A stretch of 12,132 nucleotides of DNA from Candidatus Helarchaeota archaeon (GTDB taxonomy: Archaea; Asgardarchaeota; Lokiarchaeia; Helarchaeales; HEL-GB-A): the NCBI GenBank assembly GCA_016840125.1, contig JAEOSY010000223.1:1-12132 (forward strand), given 5' to 3'. How positions within the stretch are numbered: position 1 is the first letter of the stretch; each line of letters starts with the position of its first letter. The position numbers and the translations under genes are program-made. The notes under the pieces are model-generated. The model made no database searches, had not been told where the DNA came from, and worked only from the letters and a program-made list of their open reading frames with translations. Shown here in pieces: positions 6,745 through 12,132 of this stretch.

Positions 6745-7446
6745 TTATGATTGTAAAGGATGACCACATAATTTGCAGAACCGCCAAGAACTTTTAATCT
6801 GTCTTCCGCATCTTGGACATAATACCATATGTTCGCGATCTATAGTTTTCTGATCCAAGCGGGTCCCGCATGATCTGCAGAACTTCCAATTTCCTAAAAT
6901 GGTGCTTTTACACTCGGGACAAATCAGTTGTTTACTTGGATCTATTTTATCGATAAGTTTTTGTCCATAAAAGACTTTTACTTCATGAATCTTATCGGAA
7001 ACAGCGTAGACACACGTTTTAAAGAGGTCCTGAGTAATTGTCTTAACAGCGCCTTTAAGGTGGAATTTTAAATATTCACCACATGCCGGACAATATCCTT
7101 CGCTCTTAATAAATATCAAAAAACGCTCTTTATGTGCGGGAGATCCACACCATTGGCAAACAAGAACTTCTTCATTGAATGAGATACTTTTTTGACAGAT
7201 TGAGCAAGATAATCCATTGGCAACCCGAGTCATCTGCTTGTCGATTAAATTAATCTTGGAAAGATATTTATTAGTAATTACTTCTCTTGTTTCGGTGCTT
7301 ATAGTTGAACTCCTACGGAGAATTCCCCCTAAAATTTCAATTAAATTGTTTCGTTCGATCATTAACTCTGAAAGTGCAACTAACTTTTGGTAAATTTCGG
7401 GGGATATTTCAGTATCAGTAGTCATCTTCCTAGATACCGCAATCAT
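6745..7446 (-). CDS. RING-like treble-clef plus double zinc ribbon protein
   Basis: This 233-residue protein has three zinc modules. After a helical N-terminus (1-78), the first is RING-like: C81/C84, C97/C100, H105 and C119/C122, with spacing close to prokaryotic RING/treble-clef domains. The usual eighth ligand (the Cys of an HxxC pair) appears to be replaced by R108 in HKERF. After a 50-residue linker come two similar zinc ribbons: C176/C179/C190/C193 and C210/C213/C224/C227, both of the form CPxC...FCxxCG. Such C-terminal pairs are DZANK-like binding modules. The start is ATG at 7446, but an ATG seven codons in, preceded by AGGA, is equally possible. It is 10 bases after the membrane protein gene, so the two are probably an operon. 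Ubiquitin-ligase-type activity would be speculation. Confidence 0.78.
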   Translation of the reverse strand: MIAVSRKMTTDTEISPEIYQKLVALSELMIERNNLIEILGGILRRSSTISTETREVITNKYLSKINLIDKQMTRVANGLSCSICQKSISFNEEVLVCQWCGSPAHKERFLIFIKSEGYCPACGEYLKFHLKGAVKTITQDLFKTCVYAVSDKIHEVKVFYGQKLIDKIDPSKQLICPECKSTILGNWKFCRSCGTRLDQKTIDREHMVLCPRCGRQIKSSWRFCKLCGHPLQS

Positions 7447-7456
7447 TCCTAAAAAA

Positions 7457-8020
7457 TTATGTCGTTTTTCGAAAGTGAATTACGAGATAATAAAGGAATA
7501 TATTCAATAGGGGCCAGAAAATGATTGCCAACAAGCCCATGGGAAACAATGAAACACTTTGATAATTCGTGCCCACCAACCGAACAATTATAATCCAAAT
7601 TACCAGAACAAGACTCGTCACCAGCACATTCCTCAATTTAAGAGTTGCTCGATATCGCCATAGTATGACAAAACCGATGATAACAGGAGGAATATGAAGA
7701 AAATCAATGAAGAAAAGTGACGCAAACTCGAATCCCACAATTAATAGTAAGGGGAGAAATGCGCAGAATAAATAGTTATTAATAATTTCATTGTTACGGT
7801 AATAAAGAAATGCCATTGAGAATGATAAAAACCACATACTCAAGGAACAGATAACGATGGCATCTCCTGCTTCGATTAGACCACCCAAATTCTCTCGAAT
7901 GAAGGGGTCGTATATTAATGGATCGATTACTAATTGGAAAAAAACTGAGATGCCTATAGCAATTAAGATTTGAATGATAAACTTTTTACGATTGAGGATC
8001 TGCGAAGTAGAGCTATTCAT
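7457..8020 (-). CDS. Polytopic membrane protein of unknown function
   Basis: This 187-residue protein is strongly hydrophobic, with five or six probable membrane helices, at about 13-30, 50-73, 82-103, 108-122, 130-147 and 160-182. Short charged turns such as YRNNE and WRYRATLKLR separate them, and it ends in the basic tail HFRKTT. No transport or enzymatic motif is visible and I do not recognise a family. The start is ATG at 8020; no Shine-Dalgarno is evident. The downstream zinc-ribbon gene begins 10 bases after its stop. The zinc protein may therefore work at the membrane with this one, an inference from gene order. Confidence 0.72.
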   Translation of the reverse strand: MNSSTSQILNRKKFIIQILIAIGISVFFQLVIDPLIYDPFIRENLGGLIEAGDAIVICSLSMWFLSFSMAFLYYRNNEIINNYLFCAFLPLLLIVGFEFASLFFIDFLHIPPVIIGFVILWRYRATLKLRNVLVTSLVLVIWIIIVRLVGTNYQSVSLFPMGLLAIIFWPLLNIFLYYLVIHFRKTT

Positions 8021-8077
8021 GAGTCAATAATTTACTCTTGAGACTCTTAAGAATTGTGGAAAAAGAAGTCCAAAACA

Positions 8078-8120
8078 TTTTAAAATTTGAGCAATAATTA
8101 ATGATATCTAAGAGGTGATC
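8078..8120 (+). promoter_or_regulatory. TATA-like box and strong Shine-Dalgarno of the small protein gene
   Basis: TTTTAAAA at 8078-8085 lies about 25-30 bases before a likely start of transcription near 8108. It is followed by AGAGGTGATC (8111-8120), a near-perfect complement of the archaeal 16S rRNA tail, two bases before the TTG at 8123. The strong ribosome site decides this unusual start and suggests efficient translation. Confidence 0.5.
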
Positions 8121-8122
8121 TT

Positions 8123-8329
8123 TTGGCTCAACCGAAAGTTGTAAGTGTAGAGAAAGATACAACGACGCTAGGGGAATTAGACCCGAAAAAGTTCGTCACA
8201 TTTAAAACAAGAGAGATCGCAGGGTTCCTCAAATTTGTACATGATACCATTGCGAAAAATGATGTAGCTAAGGCGAAAGAACTTGTTGCCGGCTTTTTAA
8301 CAGAGTTAGCCCAGAAATTAAAAGAATAA
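8123..8329 (+). CDS. Small 68-residue protein of unknown function
   Basis: This short soluble protein has a variable-looking N-terminus (1-25) followed by two probable amphipathic helices: KTREIAGFLKFVHDTIAKN and VAKAKELVAGFLTELAQKLK. It has no cysteine, membrane segment or catalytic motif, is lysine-rich, and I do not recognise it. The TTG start at 8123 is supported by the near-perfect Shine-Dalgarno and a clear TATA-like box. The stop is followed by a T-run, so it is probably a single-gene transcript. A two-helix protein with such strong signals could be an abundant structural, regulatory or nucleic-acid-associated protein; this is inference. Confidence 0.68.
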   Translation: MAQPKVVSVEKDTTTLGELDPKKFVTFKTREIAGFLKFVHDTIAKNDVAKAKELVAGFLTELAQKLKE

Positions 8330-8332
8330 CCC

Positions 8333-8341
8333 TTATTTTTT
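8333..8341 (+). terminator. T-rich terminator after the small protein gene
   Basis: TTATTTTTT directly follows the TAA of the 68-residue protein gene and lies in the 17 bp gap to the convergent GalT-like gene. T-runs of this kind end transcription in archaea without needing a hairpin. Confidence 0.45.
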
Positions 8342-8346
8342 CTATG

Positions 8347-9375
8347 TTACCAATGCTTCTGTAAATCCGAGGCGACCTTTTCTGGCGATCTGAAGGTCAA
8401 AGCCATCTTATACCCAATCTCAGCGAAGCCGCGATCACTTATGTCTAAATTTTTAAGCGGGCGAGACCAGACCATCCCAAATATTCGGTAAGATTTATTT
8501 TTTGTCCCATAAATATCAGAACAAATGATGAAATTAATTGATCTGACACCCATTTCATGATAACCATTGAAGATTTTATGTAATCCTTCAGCGACATTCA
8601 TCCACGCCTGATCAGATAGTGGAAAAGCAGAGTAAGACTTGGAAACAAAAAGGACCTCATCAGTTCCTGCCAAAGGAGCCCATGGTGAAATGAAGGAAAA
8701 TTGATCATCTCCAGAACCCACTTCTCCAATCCAACGAGGACCATTCAGTTCCTCTTCTATATAATCTTTAAAGAAGTTTTGTTTATTTTTATTATAATAC
8801 GTCTCACTTTCCTGGAGAATTAATCCCAAAAGTGGAGGCGCCACGGGTAGAATTAAAGTTTGGTAGTGTGGGTGGACTACGGAAGAGGCAGAAGGGCGAA
8901 GATAATTCATATTTACTGTAGGATATGATTTTTCACCACGATTGGATTCATAATGACTTTGAAAGAATTTCTCAGAACAATGGAAACCATCATAAAGTTG
9001 TTTAATTTTTATATCCTTCAATAAAACAGATTCTTCCTGGCTTGCAGTTATTCGAAGAATACCTATTTTGGACCAAGACCAGAGATTGGGGAAACAAACC
9101 GCATCATTCACTTGTATATGACCAAAAATCGGATCTTTTGGAGCATATTTTTCAGGATCGGTAAAATAATGAACGCGGGGAGTCATTAAGTCTTTGAGAA
9201 GTCCTTCGGGAATAACATAGGGTTTATAATCAGCACGGGTTGTAGAAACGGCAGCCCAGAACCATTTTAGTAGTGGATGCAGTCGAATTTCACTTTCGTA
9301 TTCCTCTTTTCCAATATCCTTTAAGCTTGGGGGGAGAACCTTTTTAATTGGGATTATAATTTTTTCTAACTTCAC
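8347..9375 (-). CDS. GalT/HIT-superfamily nucleotidyltransferase-like protein
   Basis: This 342-residue protein resembles galactose-1-phosphate uridylyltransferase and related HIT-superfamily nucleotidyl transferases. The core mark is SSVVHPHYQTLILP (164-177), an HPHxQ histidine triad like that of GalT, in which the second His carries the nucleotidyl intermediate. Further on, GEVGSGDDQFSFISPWAP and EVLFVSK fit the second half of the fold. The N-terminal third is less conserved in my reading. The actual sugar or nucleotide substrate cannot be told. The GTG start at 9375 has GGAGAT 7 bases upstream. Immediately upstream on the same strand is a truncated paralogue, so the gene was tandemly duplicated. 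It is convergent with the 68-residue gene. Confidence 0.72.
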   Translation of the reverse strand: MKLEKIIIPIKKVLPPSLKDIGKEEYESEIRLHPLLKWFWAAVSTTRADYKPYVIPEGLLKDLMTPRVHYFTDPEKYAPKDPIFGHIQVNDAVCFPNLWSWSKIGILRITASQEESVLLKDIKIKQLYDGFHCSEKFFQSHYESNRGEKSYPTVNMNYLRPSASSVVHPHYQTLILPVAPPLLGLILQESETYYNKNKQNFFKDYIEEELNGPRWIGEVGSGDDQFSFISPWAPLAGTDEVLFVSKSYSAFPLSDQAWMNVAEGLHKIFNGYHEMGVRSINFIICSDIYGTKNKSYRIFGMVWSRPLKNLDISDRGFAEIGYKMALTFRSPEKVASDLQKHW

Positions 9376-9401
9376 GCTTAAATCTCCAATTTAGCTTTGT
9401 A

Positions 9402-9587
9402 TTATTTGAATAAATCGATCATATTTACCATAGGATAGGATTTTCCTCCAGGGTTGGAATCATATTGGCTTTGAACGAATTTCTCTGAATAAAGACGAAT
9501 TTCCGTTTTACATTCTTCTTTTCCAATATCTTTTAAGGCTACAGGTAAAATCCGGATGAGGGGGATAATAAGTTTCTCCAATTTCAT
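9402..9587 (-). pseudogene. Internally deleted tandem copy of the GalT-like gene
   Basis: The 61-residue reading frame is a miniature of the neighbouring GalT-like protein. Residues 1-32 (MKLEKLIIPL...TEIRL) align one to one with its residues 1-32. Residues 33-58 (YSEKFVQSQYDSNPGGKSYP then MVNMIDL) align with residues 133-158. The offset is exactly 100 codons, so a 300 bp in-frame deletion at about 9490 would explain it. The copy stops soon after, before the HPHxQ active site, so it cannot be an active enzyme. It retains an ATG at 9587 and an open frame, so a small peptide may still be made. It ends 26 bases before the intact gene's start. Confidence 0.8.
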
Positions 9588-9745
9588 AGTTATCCACTCT
9601 AGGTAAATGAATTGAATAAATTGAAGTCATAGCTGATTTCATATTTTCATTCATATGTAAAATATTATCATAATATTTAAAATCTCTTTTCAGGATAATT
9701 AAGTTTAATTATGTTTTGAAATGAAAAGAATTAGGAGAAGAGATA

Positions 9746-10669
9746 ATGAGTGACTCTGAAAATAAATTTACAGACAATTTAATCTGGCCGTTGATTTTCT
9801 TGGGGATTTTTATTCTATTAATTGCCATATCGGCTGAAGTTGATTGGTTTTGGAATGGTGGACTCTATGGTACTGTACCGCTCAAGGAATTAGCTTATGT
9901 ATGGCTATTTTCCGTTTTGATGCCCTTACTATTGATAATCGGGTGGATATTAATAAATAAATTGCCAAAAGAGGGCAAAGAACCAGTACGGAGGGAAGGT
10001 GACAAGAAGAAGTTTATTTGGATGATAATTATAATACTCATCATGCAAAATACGGTGCCTGTTTTCTACTTGGTATTCAATCGTGACCAATTATTTGTTG
10101 ATGTAATTATCGCAGGTCTATTAATTGGAAATTTCATTGCGATGGCAGCTCTGGCAGAATATATCCCTGTCCCTTCAGAACAAGCGAAAATTAGAAAGCG
10201 ATGGTTAAAGTATTTTCTTATCGCAGTTCTTCCATTTTTTGTACTTGTGGGAGGGCTTATCGGTGCATCCTGGGCGGTTACTGGCGGGACACAAGATACG
10301 CTGAAGTTAATCTATTGGATTATGATGTGGGGTGTGGTAATGCCGTTATCCTTTGTTTTTCTGGGAGTAAGCTGGAAACTGGGGGGAGGAGAGTCAAGAA
10401 AAGCATTCAACATTGGCTTCGCAGGCATCATAATGCAATATTCATTCCTTGAGGACTTCTTATTTTATGCCTTAAATGGGCAACCACAACCTCCTGGGGG
10501 ATATCAAGCTTTACTCAACTTTCCTCTTGATATTTCGCGCCTTTTCGGTCACCAAGGAGTTGCATTGAATACTATGGAGCTCGTAATATGGATGACCATA
10601 ATGATTTCTTTAGCGGTTATTGTTCTATTTGATGTCCCCTATCTGGTTTATAAAAAGATATTCAAATAG
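9746..10669 (+). CDS. Polytopic membrane protein of unknown function
   Basis: This 307-residue protein has about seven or eight predicted membrane helices, at roughly 13-31, 48-69, 88-109, 117-138, 152-175, 185-207, 217-237 and 278-300. Charged loops such as KLPKEGKEPVRREGDKKK (about 72-89) and EQAKIRKRW (about 144-152) separate them. A conserved-looking stretch, FLEDFLFYALNGQPQPPGGY (about 234-253), holds acidic residues near a helix end and may be functional. I recognise no known transporter or enzyme family. The ATG at 9746 has AGGAG about 8 bases upstream (9732-9736). A T-run follows the gene. It appears to be a single-gene unit, divergent from the GalT-like pair. Confidence 0.75.
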   Translation: MSDSENKFTDNLIWPLIFLGIFILLIAISAEVDWFWNGGLYGTVPLKELAYVWLFSVLMPLLLIIGWILINKLPKEGKEPVRREGDKKKFIWMIIIILIMQNTVPVFYLVFNRDQLFVDVIIAGLLIGNFIAMAALAEYIPVPSEQAKIRKRWLKYFLIAVLPFFVLVGGLIGASWAVTGGTQDTLKLIYWIMMWGVVMPLSFVFLGVSWKLGGGESRKAFNIGFAGIIMQYSFLEDFLFYALNGQPQPPGGYQALLNFPLDISRLFGHQGVALNTMELVIWMTIMISLAVIVLFDVPYLVYKKIFK

Positions 10670-10696
10670 TGCGAAAAATATTTAACTTAAACCCCC

Positions 10697-10704
10697 TTTT
10701 TTTT
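10697..10704 (+). terminator. T-run terminator after the membrane protein gene
   Basis: Eight consecutive T residues follow a run of C, 28 bases after the stop of the membrane protein gene. This is a typical archaeal termination signal on the plus strand. Confidence 0.4.
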
Positions 10705-10746
10705 GATCTTTACCTATTTCAGTAGCTTTATCTACAAAATTGTGCA

Positions 10747-10774
10747 TATATTTATAACCTATTACATTTTATAG
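10747..10774 (+). promoter_or_regulatory. TATA-like promoter boxes upstream of the GTPase gene
   Basis: TATATTTATAA (10747-10757) is a close match to the archaeal TATA box. A second TTTTATAG lies at 10767-10774. Either would start transcription near 10775-10800, ahead of GGTGA (10826-10830) and the ATG at 10839. The downstream tRNA has no separate spacer, so this promoter would serve both. Confidence 0.5.
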
Positions 10775-10838
10775 AATTTAAGGAATAGCCAGTCTCTTTA
10801 ATGCTATGGAAATTAAAAAAAAGATGGTGAAGAAGTAG

Positions 10839-11543
10839 ATGAAGATATTAGTTACCGGGGAATATCATGCTGGGAAATCGACATTTGTCCGGACAGCGTG
10901 CAGTAAAAGTGAACGTCCAGCAATTAACATCGATCGTGGAACAGACGATCAGACTACTGTCGCCATGGACTTTGGAGTCGTTGAATTGAAAGGATTACGG
11001 TTAAGTCTCTTCGGAACCCCCGGTCTAGCGCGATTTGATATTATTCGCCGCATTATTTCAAAAGGGGCTGATGCAGTCGTCTTTCTGATAGACTCAGCAG
11101 ATGAATTGATGGACTACCGTGTTAAATATCTTTACGAAGAAATTACTAGCTATTTATCGCCAACTAAGATCCCTTATATCTTTGCCGCTAATAAACAGGA
11201 CCTTTCAAATGCGCGGACGCCCGAGACACTCAAAGCATTTTTCAAATTTGTGGGCGATGAATCAGTTTATCCAATTTCCGCAAAGGATTACGAAGATGTG
11301 CAGCGATTGTTAATGAAAGTCATCGTTAAGCTAGTTGATAAAGTGTGGCCAATGCTGCAAATGCTCTATAAGTATCATGGTAAGGTGAAAGGCGTAGAAT
11401 TAGTTTCTAAGGGATTGGAAAAAGGAAATTATGAAACGCGCGCATATTTACGCTGGTTGGAACGTCGAAGATTGATTGAAGTCGATTGGCGACAGCTCGT
11501 TTATTATTTATGTGCAGGGCTACTTAAAATGCTGGAAAAGTGA
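10839..11543 (+). CDS. Small Ras-like GTPase (COG2229-like) with winged-helix-like tail
   Basis: Residues 1-168 form a small GTPase domain. G1 is GEYHAGKST (7-15), the G2 region is DDQTTVAMDFG (36-46), and G3 is FGTPG (58-62). G4 is NKQD (118-121) and G5 is SAK (147-149). TTVAMDFG and LFGTPG are typical of COG2229, a bacterial/archaeal family close to MglA and Arf/Rab-like switches. After G3 that family usually has QERF; here it is LARF, so the position of Ras Gln61 is leucine (L63). Residues about 175-225 (GVELVSKGLEKGNYETRAYL, then LERRRLIEVDW) look like a winged helix, so this may be a GTPase-DNA or GTPase-protein adaptor fusion. The ATG at 10839 has GGTGA 8 bases before it. The tRNA starts right after the stop. 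Confidence 0.85.
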   Translation: MKILVTGEYHAGKSTFVRTACSKSERPAINIDRGTDDQTTVAMDFGVVELKGLRLSLFGTPGLARFDIIRRIISKGADAVVFLIDSADELMDYRVKYLYEEITSYLSPTKIPYIFAANKQDLSNARTPETLKAFFKFVGDESVYPISAKDYEDVQRLLMKVIVKLVDKVWPMLQMLYKYHGKVKGVELVSKGLEKGNYETRAYLRWLERRRLIEVDWRQLVYYLCAGLLKMLEK

Positions 11544-11648
11544 AGCCCGGTAGTGTAGCGGCCAAATTTGTGAGGTCATTCATCGGGGGCCCTGGTCTTA
11601 TTTTATGAGGGATACCCCTGGACTCCGGTTCGAATCCGGGCCGGGCTA
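11544..11648 (+). tRNA. tRNA-Gln(CUG) with two introns
   Basis: The 105 bp gene folds with acceptor AGCCCGG/CCGGGCT plus discriminator A, D-loop AGCGGCCAA, and T-arm TCCGG-TTCGAAT-CCGGG. An 18-nt intron (11596-11613) sits at the canonical 37/38 site. There the anticodon stem GGGG/CCCC, central helix CCCT/AGGG and three-base bulges GGT and ATA form a standard bulge-helix-bulge. Joining gives anticodon loop CCCTGGA, anticodon CUG. A 14-nt insertion (11566-11579, possibly shifted by one) after A21 interrupts the D-arm. GGCC/GGTC pairing with bulges AAA and ATT supports a second intron. The spliced product is 73 nt. CCA is not encoded. Position 33 is C, not the near-universal U. The first base follows the GTPase stop codon directly. 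Confidence 0.9.
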
Positions 11649-11650
11649 CT

Positions 11651-11684
11651 CTTTTTATTTTTCGTTGTTTTTTGGGATTTTTTT
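11651..11684 (+). terminator. Multiple T-runs after the tRNA
   Basis: Four runs of five to seven T follow within 34 bases of the tRNA 3' end. This is a strong archaeal T-rich terminator for the GTPase-tRNA transcript. The remaining bases to 11760 are AT-rich and I see no gene in them. Confidence 0.5.
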
Positions 11685-11760
11685 ATAAAAAATTAGTTGG
11701 TTATACCCTTAAACAATAAACTTTTTCTAATTCCTTTATGTAGAAAAGAGAAATTTAATT

Positions 11761-12132
11761 TTACTCCCTTTTGAGGCAAGGATGTGGATGTCGTCGCATA
11801 TTTTCGAAATAAAAGATTGCTACTAATGCCAATCCACTCGTGATATAAAGGAGTTCAAACCCTGGAATACCTCCTTCATTAGGAATTGATTTTTTTTGTA
11901 CAAAAGCAAGCTTAGTATAAGGGGGTAATATGTGGGTATTGTTTGTGCTTGGCGATTCCACACCCGTATAATTGATAGTAATTCCAGTAAAAGCAAGATT
12001 AGTTGGACCCATCCACAAGTCTTGATAATTATCTATAGTCTCAAAACCGTGTGTCGATCCAAGCGATACAAATGTACCATGAGTGTGCGAAGGATTGGTG
12101 TTTTCATGTGTATGGTTCGGAACCATGGAATA
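11761..12132 (-). CDS. C-terminal part of tail-collar-like surface protein with IPGF anchor
   Basis: The frame is open to the right edge, so the N-terminus may lie outside; an ATG at 12126 gives 121 residues but has no ribosome site in view. The first part is histidine-rich (NHTHENTNPSHTHGTF, then GSTHGF) and ends in HILPPYTKLAFVQKK. This is the pattern of phage-tail-collar-like C-terminal domains, in which HxH motifs bind metal in a fibre and a PPY...AF(I/V) strand closes. A linker follows, then IPGF (87-90), a membrane helix LLYITSGLALVAIFYF and a basic end. That layout matches archaeal PGF-type C-terminal sorting/anchor signals. It is probably a cell-surface or fibre protein fixed to the membrane. 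Exact function is unknown. Confidence 0.68.
   Translation of the reverse strand, partial: YSMVPNHTHENTNPSHTHGTFVSLGSTHGFETIDNYQDLWMGPTNLAFTGITINYTGVESPSTNNTHILPPYTKLAFVQKKSIPNEGGIPGFELLYITSGLALVAIFYFENMRRHPHPCLKRE

Noticed and set aside
10806..10838. Tiny upstream ORF before the GTPase
   Set aside because: Ten codons (MEIKKKMVKK) without a ribosome site; it merely covers the GTPase gene's own Shine-Dalgarno region.

Overview
This window looks like AT-rich archaeal chromosome. The support is: an intron-containing tRNA with bulge-helix-bulge splice sites and no encoded CCA; TATA-like boxes upstream of several genes; frequent GTG and TTG starts; and archaeal-type families. These families are an archaeal/actinobacterial-type inositol-1-phosphate synthase, an AK6/Fap7-like kinase, a membrane-anchored two-winged-helix regulator, and a C-terminal IPGF sorting-like tail. 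A Ras-superfamily GTPase of the COG2229 type and a RING-like treble-clef protein would fit an Asgard archaeon. That placement is an inference and is not proven here.

Region 1-865 has no convincing intact gene. A minus-strand reading frame of 109 codons runs off the left edge but has no usable start, and its likely upstream part is broken into other frames, so it looks like a decayed gene. Beside it, 513-766 holds about nine copies of a 15-17 bp imperfect-dyad motif (TTGTTA-N4-TTTACAA). This iteron or operator array is the most unusual DNA in the window.

Region 866-1928 holds a cyclophilin-like (TM1367/DUF369-type) protein and a coiled-coil protein in one minus-strand pair, divergent from a small winged-helix protein. 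Region 1958-5017 is a four-gene minus-strand operon: inositol-1-phosphate synthase, then a FAS1-like/MaoC dehydratase-domain protein, then a divergent methyltransferase, then an AK6/Fap7-like kinase. The genes are tightly packed, with a TTGA overlap between the second and third. Divergent from it lies a membrane-bound regulator with two winged helices, followed by a radical SAM protein. A TATA-rich 160 bp spacer separates the two units.

Region 6745-8020 is a minus-strand pair: a five- to six-helix membrane protein and a RING-like/double zinc ribbon protein. A 68-residue protein with a near-perfect Shine-Dalgarno diverges from it. Region 8347-9587 has a GalT/HIT-like protein preceded by a miniature tandem paralogue that has lost exactly 100 codons in frame. 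Region 9746-10669 is a polytopic membrane protein of unknown function. Region 10839-11648 has a small GTPase with a leucine at the usual catalytic glutamine position and a winged-helix-like tail. A tRNA-Gln(CUG) follows directly after its stop codon and carries two introns (D-arm and anticodon loop). The right edge holds the C-terminal part of a tail-collar-like, histidine-rich surface protein with an IPGF anchor segment.
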